Source: Litoditis marina (Eukaryota; Nematoda; Chromadorea; Rhabditida; Rhabditidae). From it: 64,000 bases of DNA. How positions within the stretch are numbered: the stretch's first letter is position 1; each line of letters starts with the position of its first letter. This document shows, piece by piece, positions 12,001-36,100 of the stretch. The position numbers were made by a program, and so were the translations under genes. The notes under the pieces were generated by a model. That model had not been told where the DNA came from and made no database searches. It saw only the letters and a program-made list of their open reading frames with translations. The DNA lies in assembly GCA_964036275.1 (NCBI GenBank), contig OZ038434.1:642560-706559 (forward strand), in the 5' to 3' direction.

Positions 12001-14142
12001 GATCCAATATGCAATCATGTATTTCAAATAGAATATTTTCCGGAAAAACTGAAATGTGACAATGTGTATTGATCGAGATAGGACAACATTTTTGATAAAA
12101 GCTTGACGAAACTGTTACTGGTTGTGCTCGCTGTTTTTCTATTAGTTGTTTGTTAGGTAGAAGAGCGCGAAATCAAGCGAGAGGCTGCTCTGCAAATGGT
12201 CCAGTGCAAGACCCTTAAAACACTCGAACTCATGGATGCCAAGAAGTACGACGATCCCGATCTAGAGGTAGGTTCATTCTATAACATCTTTTAATTTTTC
12301 TTCCTCCAGGAACTGTTGTAGTTGCGATATATTTGACACCAGTACGATGTTTGTTTTCTTTGAAAATTATTTGTAAACGAAAAGTTCATGAATAGGATAA
12401 TCGGAAAAAATGAATCGGTCTATGGACAATTTCTCTTTCCAGGAAGATATTGCGTTTTTGAGCGAACAACTCCACCTATCTGTCCAGGATTTGAGCTCAT
12501 TCGATGAGTACTGCAGCGAGGTACTTTTCCAAATGAGAGATGTGAACGAACTTCAACGATTGGCAAATTCTATTTAAAAAAAATCCCGTGCTTTACACGT
12601 GAATAATTATTTTTCTTCAAACGGTAAACATTTGCAATAATACTGAGACGGGGGGGGGGGTTTCAAATGAGTGATGTGAACGAACTTTAACGATTGGCAA
12701 ATTCTATTTAAAAAAAAATCCCGTGCTTTACACGTGAATAATTATTTTTCTTCAAACGGTAAACATTTGCAATAATACTGAGACGGGGGGGGATCTAGCA
12801 TTTTCCTAGCTCAACGTGAACGGAAACCATCCATCTGTCTGATATCCAAAATCGAACAATGTGGGAGTGTGCATGGTAGTAGATGGGGTTGAACCTACTG
12901 ATCTATTCATCTTTCTATTATCTCTGTCTAAGGTCCGATCTTGCCGTCTCCAATGGTCTCCCGTGCATAAATCCGACAAGTTCTGGCGTGAAAATGCTCC
13001 TCGTTTCAATGAAAAGGACTTTGAGCTCGTCAAGTAAGTTGTCGAAGAATTCGTTGTCCAGTGTGAACATCTGCTAACTTTTCTGCAAAATTCATTTGTG
13101 AAAACCTTAGGTGCACTTTAGAAAGGTGCGCCCAATTGAATTTTCCTCTCTACTAAGTTACCATTGTTAGCAACCTTATATATAATGTACGAGACTTTGA
13201 AATAAACCGAACCCAACATCAACCCACGGTAGATAGATGAGGTTCTGTTTTTATATCAGTATCCATTCATTTTAGGATTCTGATTCGACTCCTCGACCAA
13301 AGTAGCGACCCCCTTGTGCTCTGTGTGGCTGCCCATGATATTGGAGAATATGTACGGCATTATCCCCGAGGAAAGACGTATGTTATAATTATTAGTTTTC
13401 CCAATATTGCATTCAGTTTCTGATCGATATTTTTTGAAAACATTTTCAACAGTAAAACCATCCGATAAAGTAGCTGTAATTAAGTAATTCCTGTCTCGCG
13501 TTTTTCTGCACAGTCGCTTGTGTATTATATATAGTAAAAATAGTGAAATGAAGAAGAGACCGCATTTCCGGAATGCTAAGATACGTGCGCGGGAGTTTGA
13601 GCGCGAGATAGTGTGTTGAGGAGGAGGGTGCAGAGCGACGGACTTATTGTTAATCACTTGCAGTGTCATTGAGAAGTACCAGGGAAAACAGGCGGTGATG
13701 AAGCTGTTGACAGCCGAAGACCCGAATGTCCGATACCACGCCCTTCTCGCCGTACAGAAACTCATGGTCAGTCCTCCTGGTTATCACCCTTTCGTTATAT
13801 ACATCAGCTGAGTTTTCTGGCATATCATCAAGCAAATTCTATATATAACCTGGTTTTTTGATAACCTTTTTTTAGATAAGTAACCGAAAACAAAGTTGAG
13901 GTTGTCGTTCAAACTAACGGTTTTTTTTTGCGTTAGAAAATAAGTGACAAGTTTTCCATTTTAATTTACCTACTGAGGTAACCTGAAAAACGGTTACCAA
14001 AAAACCAGGTTATATAGAGAATTCACCTGATTATTGTACACATTGACCAGGTTCGTTAGTCTAGCATTTGCAGGTCCACAACTGGGAATATCTGGGTAAG
14101 CAGATCGATACGGAAACTTCGGAAGGTGTCGCTGCCAACTGA
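9076..14142 (+). CDS. vha-15 (ATP6V1H orthologue): V-type proton ATPase subunit H (V1 sector regulator)
   Basis: Fifteen exons close to exactly 469 residues, the usual family length: 9076-9156, 9297-9392, 9660-9800, 10326-10439, 10666-10773, 10878-10942, 11261-11359, 11618-11714, 11839-11883, 12157-12267, 12443-12520, 12933-13033, 13276-13377, 13664-13766, 14074-14142. Recognisable stretches are [20 protein letters not shown] at the start and the C-terminal block [27 protein letters not shown] and [20 protein letters not shown], which is the conserved subunit H C-terminal domain. Subunit H caps the peripheral stalk of the cytosolic V1 sector and couples or silences ATP hydrolysis; it acts on acidifying organelle and plasma membranes. 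The HEAT/armadillo-type helical N-domain precedes it. Introns hold a tandem duplication (12532-12793) and a small inverted-repeat element (13834-14023). No clear AATAAA was seen within 100 bp of the stop. The symbol follows the worm orthologue and is inferred. Confidence 0.96.
12532..12793. repeat. Two-copy tandem duplication ending in poly-G
   Basis: A unit of about 132 bp (starting AAATGAGAGATGTGAACGAA / AAATGAGTGATGTGAACGAA and ending GAGACGGGGGGG) is repeated head to tail in intron 11 of the V-ATPase H gene. The first unit overlaps the intron start just after the exon ending at 12520. Copies differ by only a few bases, so it is recent or an assembly artefact at the G run. Confidence 0.9.
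13834..14023. mobile_element. Small inverted-repeat element in V-ATPase H intron 14
   Basis: About 190 bp. Left end AAATTCTATATATAACCTGG with TTTTTTGATAACC; right end is its near-exact reverse complement (GGTTACCAAAAAACCAGGTT then ATATAGAGAATT). The centre is T-rich and non-coding. No target-site duplication could be fixed. Confidence 0.75.
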
Positions 14143-14982
14143 GTGCTGTGTTCGGTTTCCTCTTGATATTCACTTCGTTGTCTCGCTAACCTAAGTATCA
14201 CAGGTGTTTAACCAATATTAGATTAAGTTGAAATAGATGTATGTAGAAGATTGTTCGTGTGATATTTTCAACATTCCACTTGTCACTATAGAGAACTTAT
14301 TACTGTATATTTACATTTATACTTATGAATGTACATTTTTTTATCTTTCCAAATTGCCAGGTAATAAGAGACTTCTACGAGAGTTGCTTCCGTATACTGG
14401 ACATAAACATACTTCCATTTTTAGTACCATAATCTTATGGACAGATATATTTTTTACTGTATTTGTGAACACCCCAAATTTATATAGCTAGAATAGTTGA
14501 AAACAATCCAGAACTGTACATTTCGCTTCCGCGCCACTTCGAAATGTAACCAATCCGCTGAACATGTCGTGTACCCGAAAACGAATGTAAGAGAAACGTA
14601 GTTTCAAGAATCAAATTGAGGTTCGTGCAAATATTTATGTACTCGTACGCAATGAAATACAGTCAGTTATCGCAGATTTGATGCTATCCCAAGAAGATGG
14701 AAGAAGGTTTTCAGGCACGCTGTCTGACAGGAACTTCGGTCTGCAAGTTATGATTGTAGTTGCAATATGGAAAGTGATGATAGGTGTCTTCGAGAGATTC
14801 ATACTAGTTTTCAAAGTTGTAAATGGACAAACATTTCAACAGATTGACTCAACTATAAAACGAAGAAGAGTAGGCAGCTTATTCTGATACGATGTGTCGT
14901 TTACCCTTCTCTCGCAAACTGATTTGAACGGTACATACTGTAGCGTTCTTCTGTGTGCGATTTGATTACTCGTAGTTTCAAT
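14143..14982. other. Convergent intergenic region, V-ATPase H and kinase
   Basis: 840 bp between two genes that end towards each other; it should contain both 3' UTRs. No canonical AATAAA is obvious near either stop. Nothing else is recognised. Confidence 0.5.
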
Positions 14983-24492
<9,510 letters not shown>

Positions 24493-25123
24493 GATCCGAC
24501 CAGCTTCTAGTAGGGTTAGAAATAGAAATGGACTGAGAGAACAGAGGATCTGCACTCTTCATCCACTTCTGACAGGAAATCAGACGGGCTACCCGGTGGG
24601 GAAACCTGTCGAACGTTCCCGTCTATTTCTCACGTTTGCACGAAGAGCTCGTCAGACGAACTTCCCATGAAAAGGAACGTGATCAGTTTCGAGAAGGGAT
24701 GGCTCATTGTGTAGTATTTCTTTTCATCGCACGGTTGGAGTGGCTATTTTTCCATCATTGGTAAGACTCTCTCCTTCCAAAAACAACACTTTTCCCCCAG
24801 GTTTTGTTTTCAGATAACCAAATGAAAGTCAGCATGTGAGAATCTAGTAGTGCTTCAAAATAATTGTTCCAATCTAACTTTTGAAAAAACATCTAAGCTC
24901 AAATTTCACACTTGAACTTGTGTTCCAGAAATGAAACTGGTCTTCCCAACTACACCGCACCAATATATTTTATGACAAAGCGAACCCCCAGTTGGGTGGG
25001 TTCCTACTGCGTTATGTCCACTAAAATCCCTAGAAAACCACCTGTGTTTCCAAACTGCAACTCTCACATAATACGACATTTTCTACCCTCTCTTATATTG
25101 ATTTCTATTCCCTTGCAGCAGAA
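24493..25123. promoter_or_regulatory. Shared divergent upstream region of kinase and phosphatase
   Basis: 631 bp between the kinase start (24492, -) and the phosphatase start (25124, +). Both promoters must act from here or from the flanking introns. Just before 25124 the sequence TTCCCTTGCAG ends at 25117, a probable spliced-leader acceptor with a 6-base leader CAGAAA. No other element is recognised. Confidence 0.5.
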
Positions 25124-28100
25124 ATGCACTCGGAGATGAATGATGTGATAAACCGTCTGCTCAGCATCGGTCTTCCCGATAAAGGAATGACAAAAACCAT
25201 CTCTGAGCCGGAAATCATCAAAATATTGGGTTGGTAGATTGGATTATAGATGACTGCTTGACTCGCTTCTTCTTCTTGTTCTCTCCTTTCTGGTCGTTCT
25301 CGGAATGAAAACGGTCTGTGCCATAATACTGCGAAAATATCACACTCCGCCTGTAAAATCCGAATGATCAAGGCCATATTTCCCTCGTCATTCCCACTGA
25401 GACTCTGACAGTCAGCCAATTGCTAACGTTCATAAAAACAGAATTCCGGGAATGACGGGAACTATATTCTTAGTGTTCTCACTCGATATCTACAAAGTTT
25501 GCATTATTCATGTGTATTTTAATTGTTATTCTGCAGGAAAAGCGCGTGAGTTGTTCCTCTCTCAGCCTCCGATGGTCGAGTGCGGACCCCCCATCAAGAT
25601 ATGCGGAGACATCCACGGACAGTACCCTGACCTCCTCAGAATATTCAACAAGGTACGCTGTTTTTATCCGATATTTGACGAACGATTCTTATCAAATGTG
25701 TTATTTAAAAATACTTCCCGCTCTACTTCAACAACTTCATGTTTGGAGTTTATCATTCATTTGGATTGTTCCAGGGTGGTTTCCCTCCGAGCAGCAACTA
25801 TCTTTTTCTGGGAGATTACGTGGATAGAGGAAAACAGAACATCGAAGTCATACTTCTACTTGTCTGCTATAAGGTAGGGTTTTGTCATGGTCGTAATCTC
25901 TCTACGGAATGCTTAATATAAGCGGTATCGTTAATTTTTCGAATTTGACTACAGTAGAGAATAGATGTTTGAGCTCTATATAAGACGCTGCAATACATAC
26001 ATTTTTCGAAAATGCTATGCAAAATACACATCGGTTGTCACGAAAGTGGTTTCTCTTTTGACCATGTGTAATTAAAAACCTTGCACACGAAAAATCAACT
26101 GGAAAAACAGGATGTACGCAGAATACTGATGTATACATACATCTATCGAACTTGATGACACAATATTGATAGAACCGAAAAAGTGGATTAATAGATTACT
26201 CAAAATCCTTAGTTGAAAAAAATGTGCAAACCTCCGGAAATGCATACATTTATTAGCATTTTGGTGTGTCGATCTGAACCTTTTCTGTGTTTAGCTGATT
26301 TTTTTGTGCTTCAAGCGTTAAATTAGGGATTATGCACACTATTCGTAGTAAAGAATTTGTGCATAAACACATTTTCCGTAGTACTACATTTGTGTACTTT
26401 ATGTGTACACATTTCAGGATCTACCGATTTTGTGCACACCACTATTTGCACAATTTTGCTTCTAACGAATTTGCGTATACGATCTTGATTCGTGTTTGCA
26501 TGTACTTGGCGGTGTGGTTTTACACATGGTTGATGAAATGTTCGTTTTTCAGCGATTCACAGTATAATATCTGATGCATCGAAGTAAAATACACAACGAT
26601 GAGCAAAAAAGTAATTTAAGTTTTTCTTGTGGGACATATAAATTGCAGCATCTTATATCTGATAATTGGGTTAATTTCACATTGACAATTCTTTTCTCTC
26701 TCAACTTGTCACTAGTTTCAGCTGCGTTTCCCGAAGAACATGTTTCTACTGCGAGGTAACCACGAGTGTTCCAGTGTGAACAGGAACTATGGCTTCCTCG
26801 ATGAATGTACCCGCAGATACGGTAGTCAGACTCTCTGGCAGGCATTCCAGGTAAACCCCAACAAGTCAATAACCGAAAACACTCGAAAATATTTATAAAG
26901 TTACCATTTTCTATTTCCGAAAAAAGCAAGGAAAAAGCGAAGTTGCAAACTACTGTTTTTTATTGACATTTCGTCCTTAAGAAGAGAATAATTTCAAACG
27001 GTGAGATCCTATATACTGGGAGCCCGAAACAAGAACTGCGGCCAATTCCCCAAGGAACCCGGTATTTCGTTAACCCTCTCAGTTAACCATCAACCATTAA
27101 CCGGGTTAACCCTTTTGTTAACCACTTGTTAACCCTTTTTTACAGTGGATTTTGGGGAAAATTTTGGGTTAATTAGTGGTTAACAAATGAGTTAACCCGG
27201 TTAACGGTTAATGGTTACCGGGTTAACCCTTTTGTTAACCACTTGTTAACCCTTTTTTACAGTGGATTTTGGGGAAAATTTTGGGTTAATTAGTGGTTAA
27301 CAAAGGAGTTAACCCGGTTAACGGTTAATGGTTAACTGAGAGGGTTAACGAAATACCGGGTTAAATAAAGAATTCGCCAAGAACGGCCACTGCAACCCAG
27401 CAGAATAATTGTACACTAGTCAAAGGGCTGCATGAAACTGAAGAGTTTTCATTAATGTGATATGTATCTCATCAAAGAACACATTTTCAGAGAACACCAC
27501 AATTGATGATCAACTATGCCCACAATTGATGTATTTGGTAGTGTGCACTCAGTACAGTTGTTCCGTATTCCTTCCACTTTTGTAATCCTTCTCAGAGATT
27601 CTCATTTTCAGGACATGTTTGAGGTGATGCCCTTGACTGCTTTGGTGGGAGGACGCATCCTGTGTATGCACGGGGGCCTCTCCCCGCTACTCAAAGATCT
27701 CGACCAATTAAGGAACATCGAAAGGTATCCATTCAACTGAGTTGGAAATTTTTATTTATTTAATTAACTTTTATTTGTCTTTAAACATTTACAATTACAA
27801 TTGTCGAATTCAACCTAATCTGTCTCGAGCTACAAACACAGCAATTGTGAGAAAGTGCTTCTCCGGTATGTGATCTGACGGCCAATTACACAAGCAACCG
27901 GGTTGATATCAACCAAAAAGCAACCCGGTTGCTTTTGTAAAGGAAATTCGGTTGCTTTCAGAAAGCAACCGAAAAGCAACCAAATTGCTTTTTAGAACGA
28001 ACCAACCTTTCTTTATAAAATCAACCGAGTTTTGTGAAGTAATAGAGCTTGTTGATTTCAATATCAACCCAGTTGCTTTTGTAAAGAGAGGTTGGTTGCT

Positions 28101-29593
28101 TTTCAAAAGAAATCCGGTTGCTTTTTGGTTGCTTTGAAAATCAACCGAATTTTCTTTACAAAAGCAACCGGGTTGACTTTTGGTTGATATCAACCCGGTT
28201 GCTTGTGTAATCCGCCTGATCTGACAATGCTTTCCAGACCAACTGAGGCCAGTGGGGCAACCTTGGAAATGGATCTTTTATGGGCGGATCCTGTCATTGG
28301 CCTCAAGGGATTTCAGGTTCATTAATTGCATTACTCATTCATTAAATTAAACTGCATGTTTCATTATTTGACAGTTATAATAAACTTCTTTCAGGCCAGT
28401 ATGCGAGGTGCGAGTTATGGATTCGGGGCAGATGAATTGGTGAAGATTGGCAAGACAATGGGCATCGACTTGGTAATCATTTTCCCAGATTATACTGTCT
28501 CCGTATGGAGAGACATGCTACTAGATGGAGGTTCCGATTTATTTTAGACGGTCCAGGCGGCCGTTTACACCAGCCCAGCCCTGGGTAAGGCCCGCGTCCA
28601 CAAACGGGTAGTTCTCCCTCCCGCTCCAGAATATTCTTGAGGTGTGGGGTAGAGAACTCATCCAGCGAGTTGGTTTTAATATTGGTGGATTCGGCCCCGG
28701 CGGGATGAGAATTTTGCTTACAACTCGTCTCTTCGAAACACAATTCTAAAATATAAAGAAAACCTATGTCATTCGAAAAACTTTCAGGTTGCACGAGCGC
28801 ACCAAGTTGTACAAGATGGATACGAGTTTTTCGGGGGCCGTCGATTGGTGGTGAGTTGATGTATATCTGCTCTGTACTCTGTTCCACACACTTGTGAAAC
28901 ATTCATTATGAAGACAATTTCAATCGTTTCCAAACTAAAGTTCAACGAAACGTTCACCAAACCTTCAAATTTCTGTGTTATTCTGCACTCGTATACTACA
29001 AAAGTTTGGTCCGGAACCGAATAAGATACTGCTGGATCCTGGGTTTCAAATTAGCTCGGTAACCAGACCAGAAGTCAGAAGAAATCACTATCGCTAACTT
29101 CGAAAACGGTACTAAGAGCTTCTTTTAGACTATTTTCTCTGCACCTCATTACTGCGGACAGTTTGAGAACGCTGGAGCCATTATGGCGGTTAATGAAAAT
29201 CTCCAGGTATGTTCTTCTTCCGAAACAGGCTTTTAACTATCGACAATCGACTGGAAGGAACCACTGTCTAATGTGGATGCCAGTCCCGTATTTTAAACAT
29301 GGGACTAGAAAATGCTCCGGGTCGGCTCACAGTTGTGCGGATTGGTTCACACAAATCACTCCAAGTTGCAAAAAGTCAAGTGTTGTGACCGCATTTTTTC
29401 TCCGTATACTCATTTTGGTTAAAACGAACGGATATCGCAGGGTAACTACATAAGTTGTTTGCTCAACTCATCGAATTAAAGTTCCTACTGTCAAACATGA
29501 ACGTTTCGATTTCAGTGTTCATTCGAAATTCTTCGCCCGACGATGGGACGAATTGTAGCCAAGACAGTACCAACGACCAAAGGAACCGACTAG
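25124..29593 (+). CDS. Divergent PP1-family serine/threonine phosphatase
   Basis: Ten exons closing exactly to 312 residues: 25124-25229, 25537-25652, 25775-25873, 26722-26850, 27612-27724, 28238-28316, 28395-28472, 28788-28850, 29129-29206, 29516-29593. Metal and catalytic motifs are all present in order: GDIHGQ, GDYVDRG, RGNHE, HGGLSP, ARAHQVV, and [14 protein letters not shown] near the C-terminus. The PP1 signature is clear, but the protein departs from canonical PP1 at normally invariant places: [16 protein letters not shown] replaces the WSDPD..GWG.NDRG stretch, and [11 protein letters not shown] replaces SAPNYCGEFDN. It is therefore one of the fast-evolving nematode PP1 paralogues rather than the housekeeping enzyme. 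Dephosphorylation of phospho-Ser/Thr is expected. Two hAT-like inverted-repeat elements lie in introns 4 and 5. AATAAA at 29639 is the likely polyadenylation signal. Confidence 0.93.
27058..27364. mobile_element. Palindromic element with internal tandem duplication
   Basis: In phosphatase intron 4. Ends CCCGGTATTTCGTTAACCCT and its inverted copy; the interior is built from GGTTAACC-type words and a directly repeated block of about 128 bp (27097-27224 and 27225-27352). Outer sequence GCGGCCAATTCC resembles the CGGCCAATTAC end of the neighbouring element at 27879, so the two are probably related. Confidence 0.85.
27879..28216. mobile_element. hAT-like inverted-repeat element with 8-bp target duplication
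   Basis: 338 bp in phosphatase intron 5. Inverted ends ATTACACAAGCAACCGGGTT followed by GATATCAACC. Both sides are flanked by TGATCTGA (27871-27878 and 28217-28224), an 8-bp target-site duplication typical of the hAT superfamily. The interior consists of many GGTTGCTTTT/AAAAGCAACC words and could fold into a long hairpin. The right end lies only 21 bp from the acceptor of the exon at 28238. Confidence 0.9.
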
Positions 29594-29638
29594 AAGAGCT
29601 CGTCTTTGCAACAAATATCAAACTTGCTTCATTAATGC

Positions 29639-29644
29639 AATAAA
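29639..29644 (+). terminator. Polyadenylation signal of the phosphatase gene
   Basis: AATAAA 46 bp after the stop codon at 29591-29593, in the convergent gap with the L11 gene. Confidence 0.7.
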
Positions 29645-29941
29645 AATTTGTCCTGTCTTCCGCGCCAATAAGCGCATAGTTGATATGGGGATAGTTTTAG
29701 CAAAATGTCCAAAGCGAAAATGGCCAAAGAGGACAGTATTTTTCAAAAAAAAAACTTCGTTTAAACAATGTTAGGATTCTCTTCCAGAAGTATCCGCACC
29801 ATTCTGCCACAGAAAAACCTATAGTCACCACGTATTTAGGCTCCACATACGTTGACAGAAATTAAAACTGAATTGATAGCCAGAAACACTAGATGAGGCA
29901 ACAATTTATGATCATAACAAATCAAAAACAACAGCCAACAC

Positions 29942-33136
<3,195 letters not shown>

Positions 33137-36100
33137 ATGCTTCGACGTACAACAACAGTTATTTCACAGTTATCCCGTCGTTCTACGAAAGTTAGTTTAG
33201 TCTCGTTTTATATGAATATGAATACTTTATTCCAGTGGAAAAGTGAAAGGTAACAAAAAAGGAAACAGCAAAATATGAAGTCACAACAAGAGGAAAACAC
33301 AAAATGGAGAAACAGAACAGAATCGAAACTATATCTTCACATTAAACATAAACAAAACAATATATTATATTATGGACTAGGTGCCATCATATAATATTAA
33401 CACTGGCTCGGCGCTCATCTCTCCACCAGGCCTGGAAATAGACATACGCTCATAATCGGAACATACAGGGAACCAGAGGAGTTCAACTCAAGATTTGGTA
33501 GAAAGGGGGGGAGGGGCGATGACACGCAAACTCGTTCCGATATCCAAATAGTTTTGATAGTGCGTTTTGCAGTTGATTGATTTGGGGTGAGTTTGGCGTG
33601 AAAAATGTCTCATCATGAGTATGAAGACAAAAAAGCGCAAAGAATTTACTTACATCATAAGTCCAAAAAATATTGAATTCGGTAACTAAAGATTTCGATG
33701 CGGTGCTGCCAGAATCCCCGGAAATATCCTGAAAAGTAGTATAACCGTTTTATATCTGGAAAGGTCCATTGGGATCAGTCCAGTTTAAGAGACGGTACAA
33801 TAGTAGACAAGTCTACTTTTTCCAGACGAGCGTGGAAAGCAGATAGAGTTCCTGCTTCCACTACATGACTTGGAAGTAAATTCCAAATAGCTGGCATTCT
33901 GTTCGCAAACGAACCAAAAACTTGCCTTTTACTAGCAAAATTTCGCGAGATTTGAAATGAATGAGGTCTTTTTGACCTGCTTATCGTAAATAGCTGTAGT
34001 GAAGGATTTTTTTCAAAACCATGGATGATACTTTATTCCAGTGGAAAAGTGAGAGGTAACAAAAAAAGAAAACAGCAAAATATGAAGTCACAATAAGAAG
34101 AAAACACAAAATGGAGAAACAGAACAGAATCGAAACTATATCTTCACATTAAACATAAACAAAACAGTATATTATATTATGGACTAGGTGCCATCATATA
34201 ATATTAACACTGGCTCGGCGCCCATCTCTCCACCAGGCCTGGAAATAGACATACGCTCATAATCGGAACATACAGGGAACCAGAGGAGTTCAACTCAAGA
34301 TTTGGTGGAAAGGGGGGGGGGAGGGGCGATGACACGCAAACTCGTTTTCTCGATAGAAAGAAAATTGTATATTCTTAGACTTTTCCATTGGAAAAGCAAC
34401 TGGATTTTAGAAACCGCTGAGTGAAAACAACACAAATGGCAAATAAAACAACATATGTTTGCATTGTTCAAGAAAGTCGTATGTCACATATGAAGCCATT
34501 ATAATTGTTGGCCAGTTTAATTTTTAAGAAGCTCTTATGAAAATGCACTTTTTAGAAGTACTTAAATCATAAATATTTTTCATTTGGTCGATATTGAGTC
34601 TCCTACCGAGTTTGTTTTCAGGCAAACGCTACTGCTTTTAAAGTCGTTGAAGTCGGTGCCAGAGACGGACTTCAAAATGAAAAGGTGTGTGTTTTAAGTT
34701 AAAGAAGGACGATGATGTGGTCCAATCGCAACGCTCCAGTCCTTTAAACGCAATACATTTTTCAATTGCCGTTTAAAGGACCGATGTCACGGGATTGGTC
34801 CACATTTCTTTAACCACTTTCTCTCGGCGGTGGTTTATCGCTACGTTGAGAAATAGAACATGGTCGTCAGTTTTCGAGAGAATAAAAAGTATTTTGTTAC
34901 AAAAATAGGTTGATGATGCGTGAATCGTCAAGAGTGAGGATTTTTCTTGGTGTACAGTTCACAATGAATCGGTCTCTCGCCATATCTTCTCTTTCATTCC
35001 GTAGTGTTTCTCATTCATCTATATACAAAACAAAAACCAGTTTCCTTGTACATAGTTGTAATTCTAGATGATTATACCGGTTGAGGACAAAGTGGAACTC
35101 ATAAATCGACTAAGTCGGAGTGGTCTGCAGGTGAGTATAAATGAAAATAACAATACAGGACACGGTAGTTGTTAGATATTTGTTTTGTAGAGATGACTAA
35201 TGAACAGCGTATTAGCCGTTCAATATCATATCCTCAAGACAAGTGTCGTGGAAAACTAGCTACAAGGTGATATTTTATTAAAGTATTTTACCATTTCAGT
35301 ATTCAGTTTCGTGATATCACTATTTTGTTTTTTCAAATTGTACCCCCAGCCCTATATCATTTTCCAATTCAGAATGAATGAAATTCAAATTATTGGCATA
35401 TAAATGATTAGAACTTGGAATTTGAACGAAGTTTTCACTGGCTTTCAGACGGTCGAAGCTACCAGTTTTGTTTCGCCAAAATGGGTTCCTCAAATGGCAG
35501 ATCATAACGAAGTCATATCTGGCATTGATAAGGTGGACGGTGTCTCCTACCCTGTACTGGTCCCTAATCTCGCCGGACTGAATAATGTTGTGAGTCAGTT
35601 TCAATTAATTTTTAATGATTCACTCTGAAGAGTTGCAGCTACAGTTGATACTTCATTTAATTTTCTTCCCCTAATTAAAAGTCTCCTTGCATTTCTATTA
35701 ACTATCTCACTAGCTGGCCATATCAAAGATTGTCTAGGTATATGATGAATGTTGGGAAAAGTTCTATTTTCAGTTGAAAAATGGTCATGTCAAAGAAATC
35801 GCTGTGTTTGGAGCTGCGTCCGACTCCTTTTCAAAGTGAGTAGTTCCTTTGTGAATTGTGATACTAATGAAGTGGTGACAATATCTAATGTCATATCAAT
35901 CAGTGATGTGCTTAACAACCTCTCTTCAAATCGTCCTGTGAACTACGAACATACAGCAAGGTTGTCCGATTAGTCAAAAAAAATCGAAAAACGGACTACT
36001 TTTTTGAGCGAAAAGATGAAAATCGGTCTACTTTTCATGAAAAATCCTAAATTTGCACGTGTTTACATCTAAAAACGGATTACTTTCTGTCGCTTAGTCG

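Noticed and set aside
27903..28193. Open frames rich in KSNQ/ATGF words in phosphatase intron 5
   Set aside because: They translate the palindromic words of the hAT-like element.
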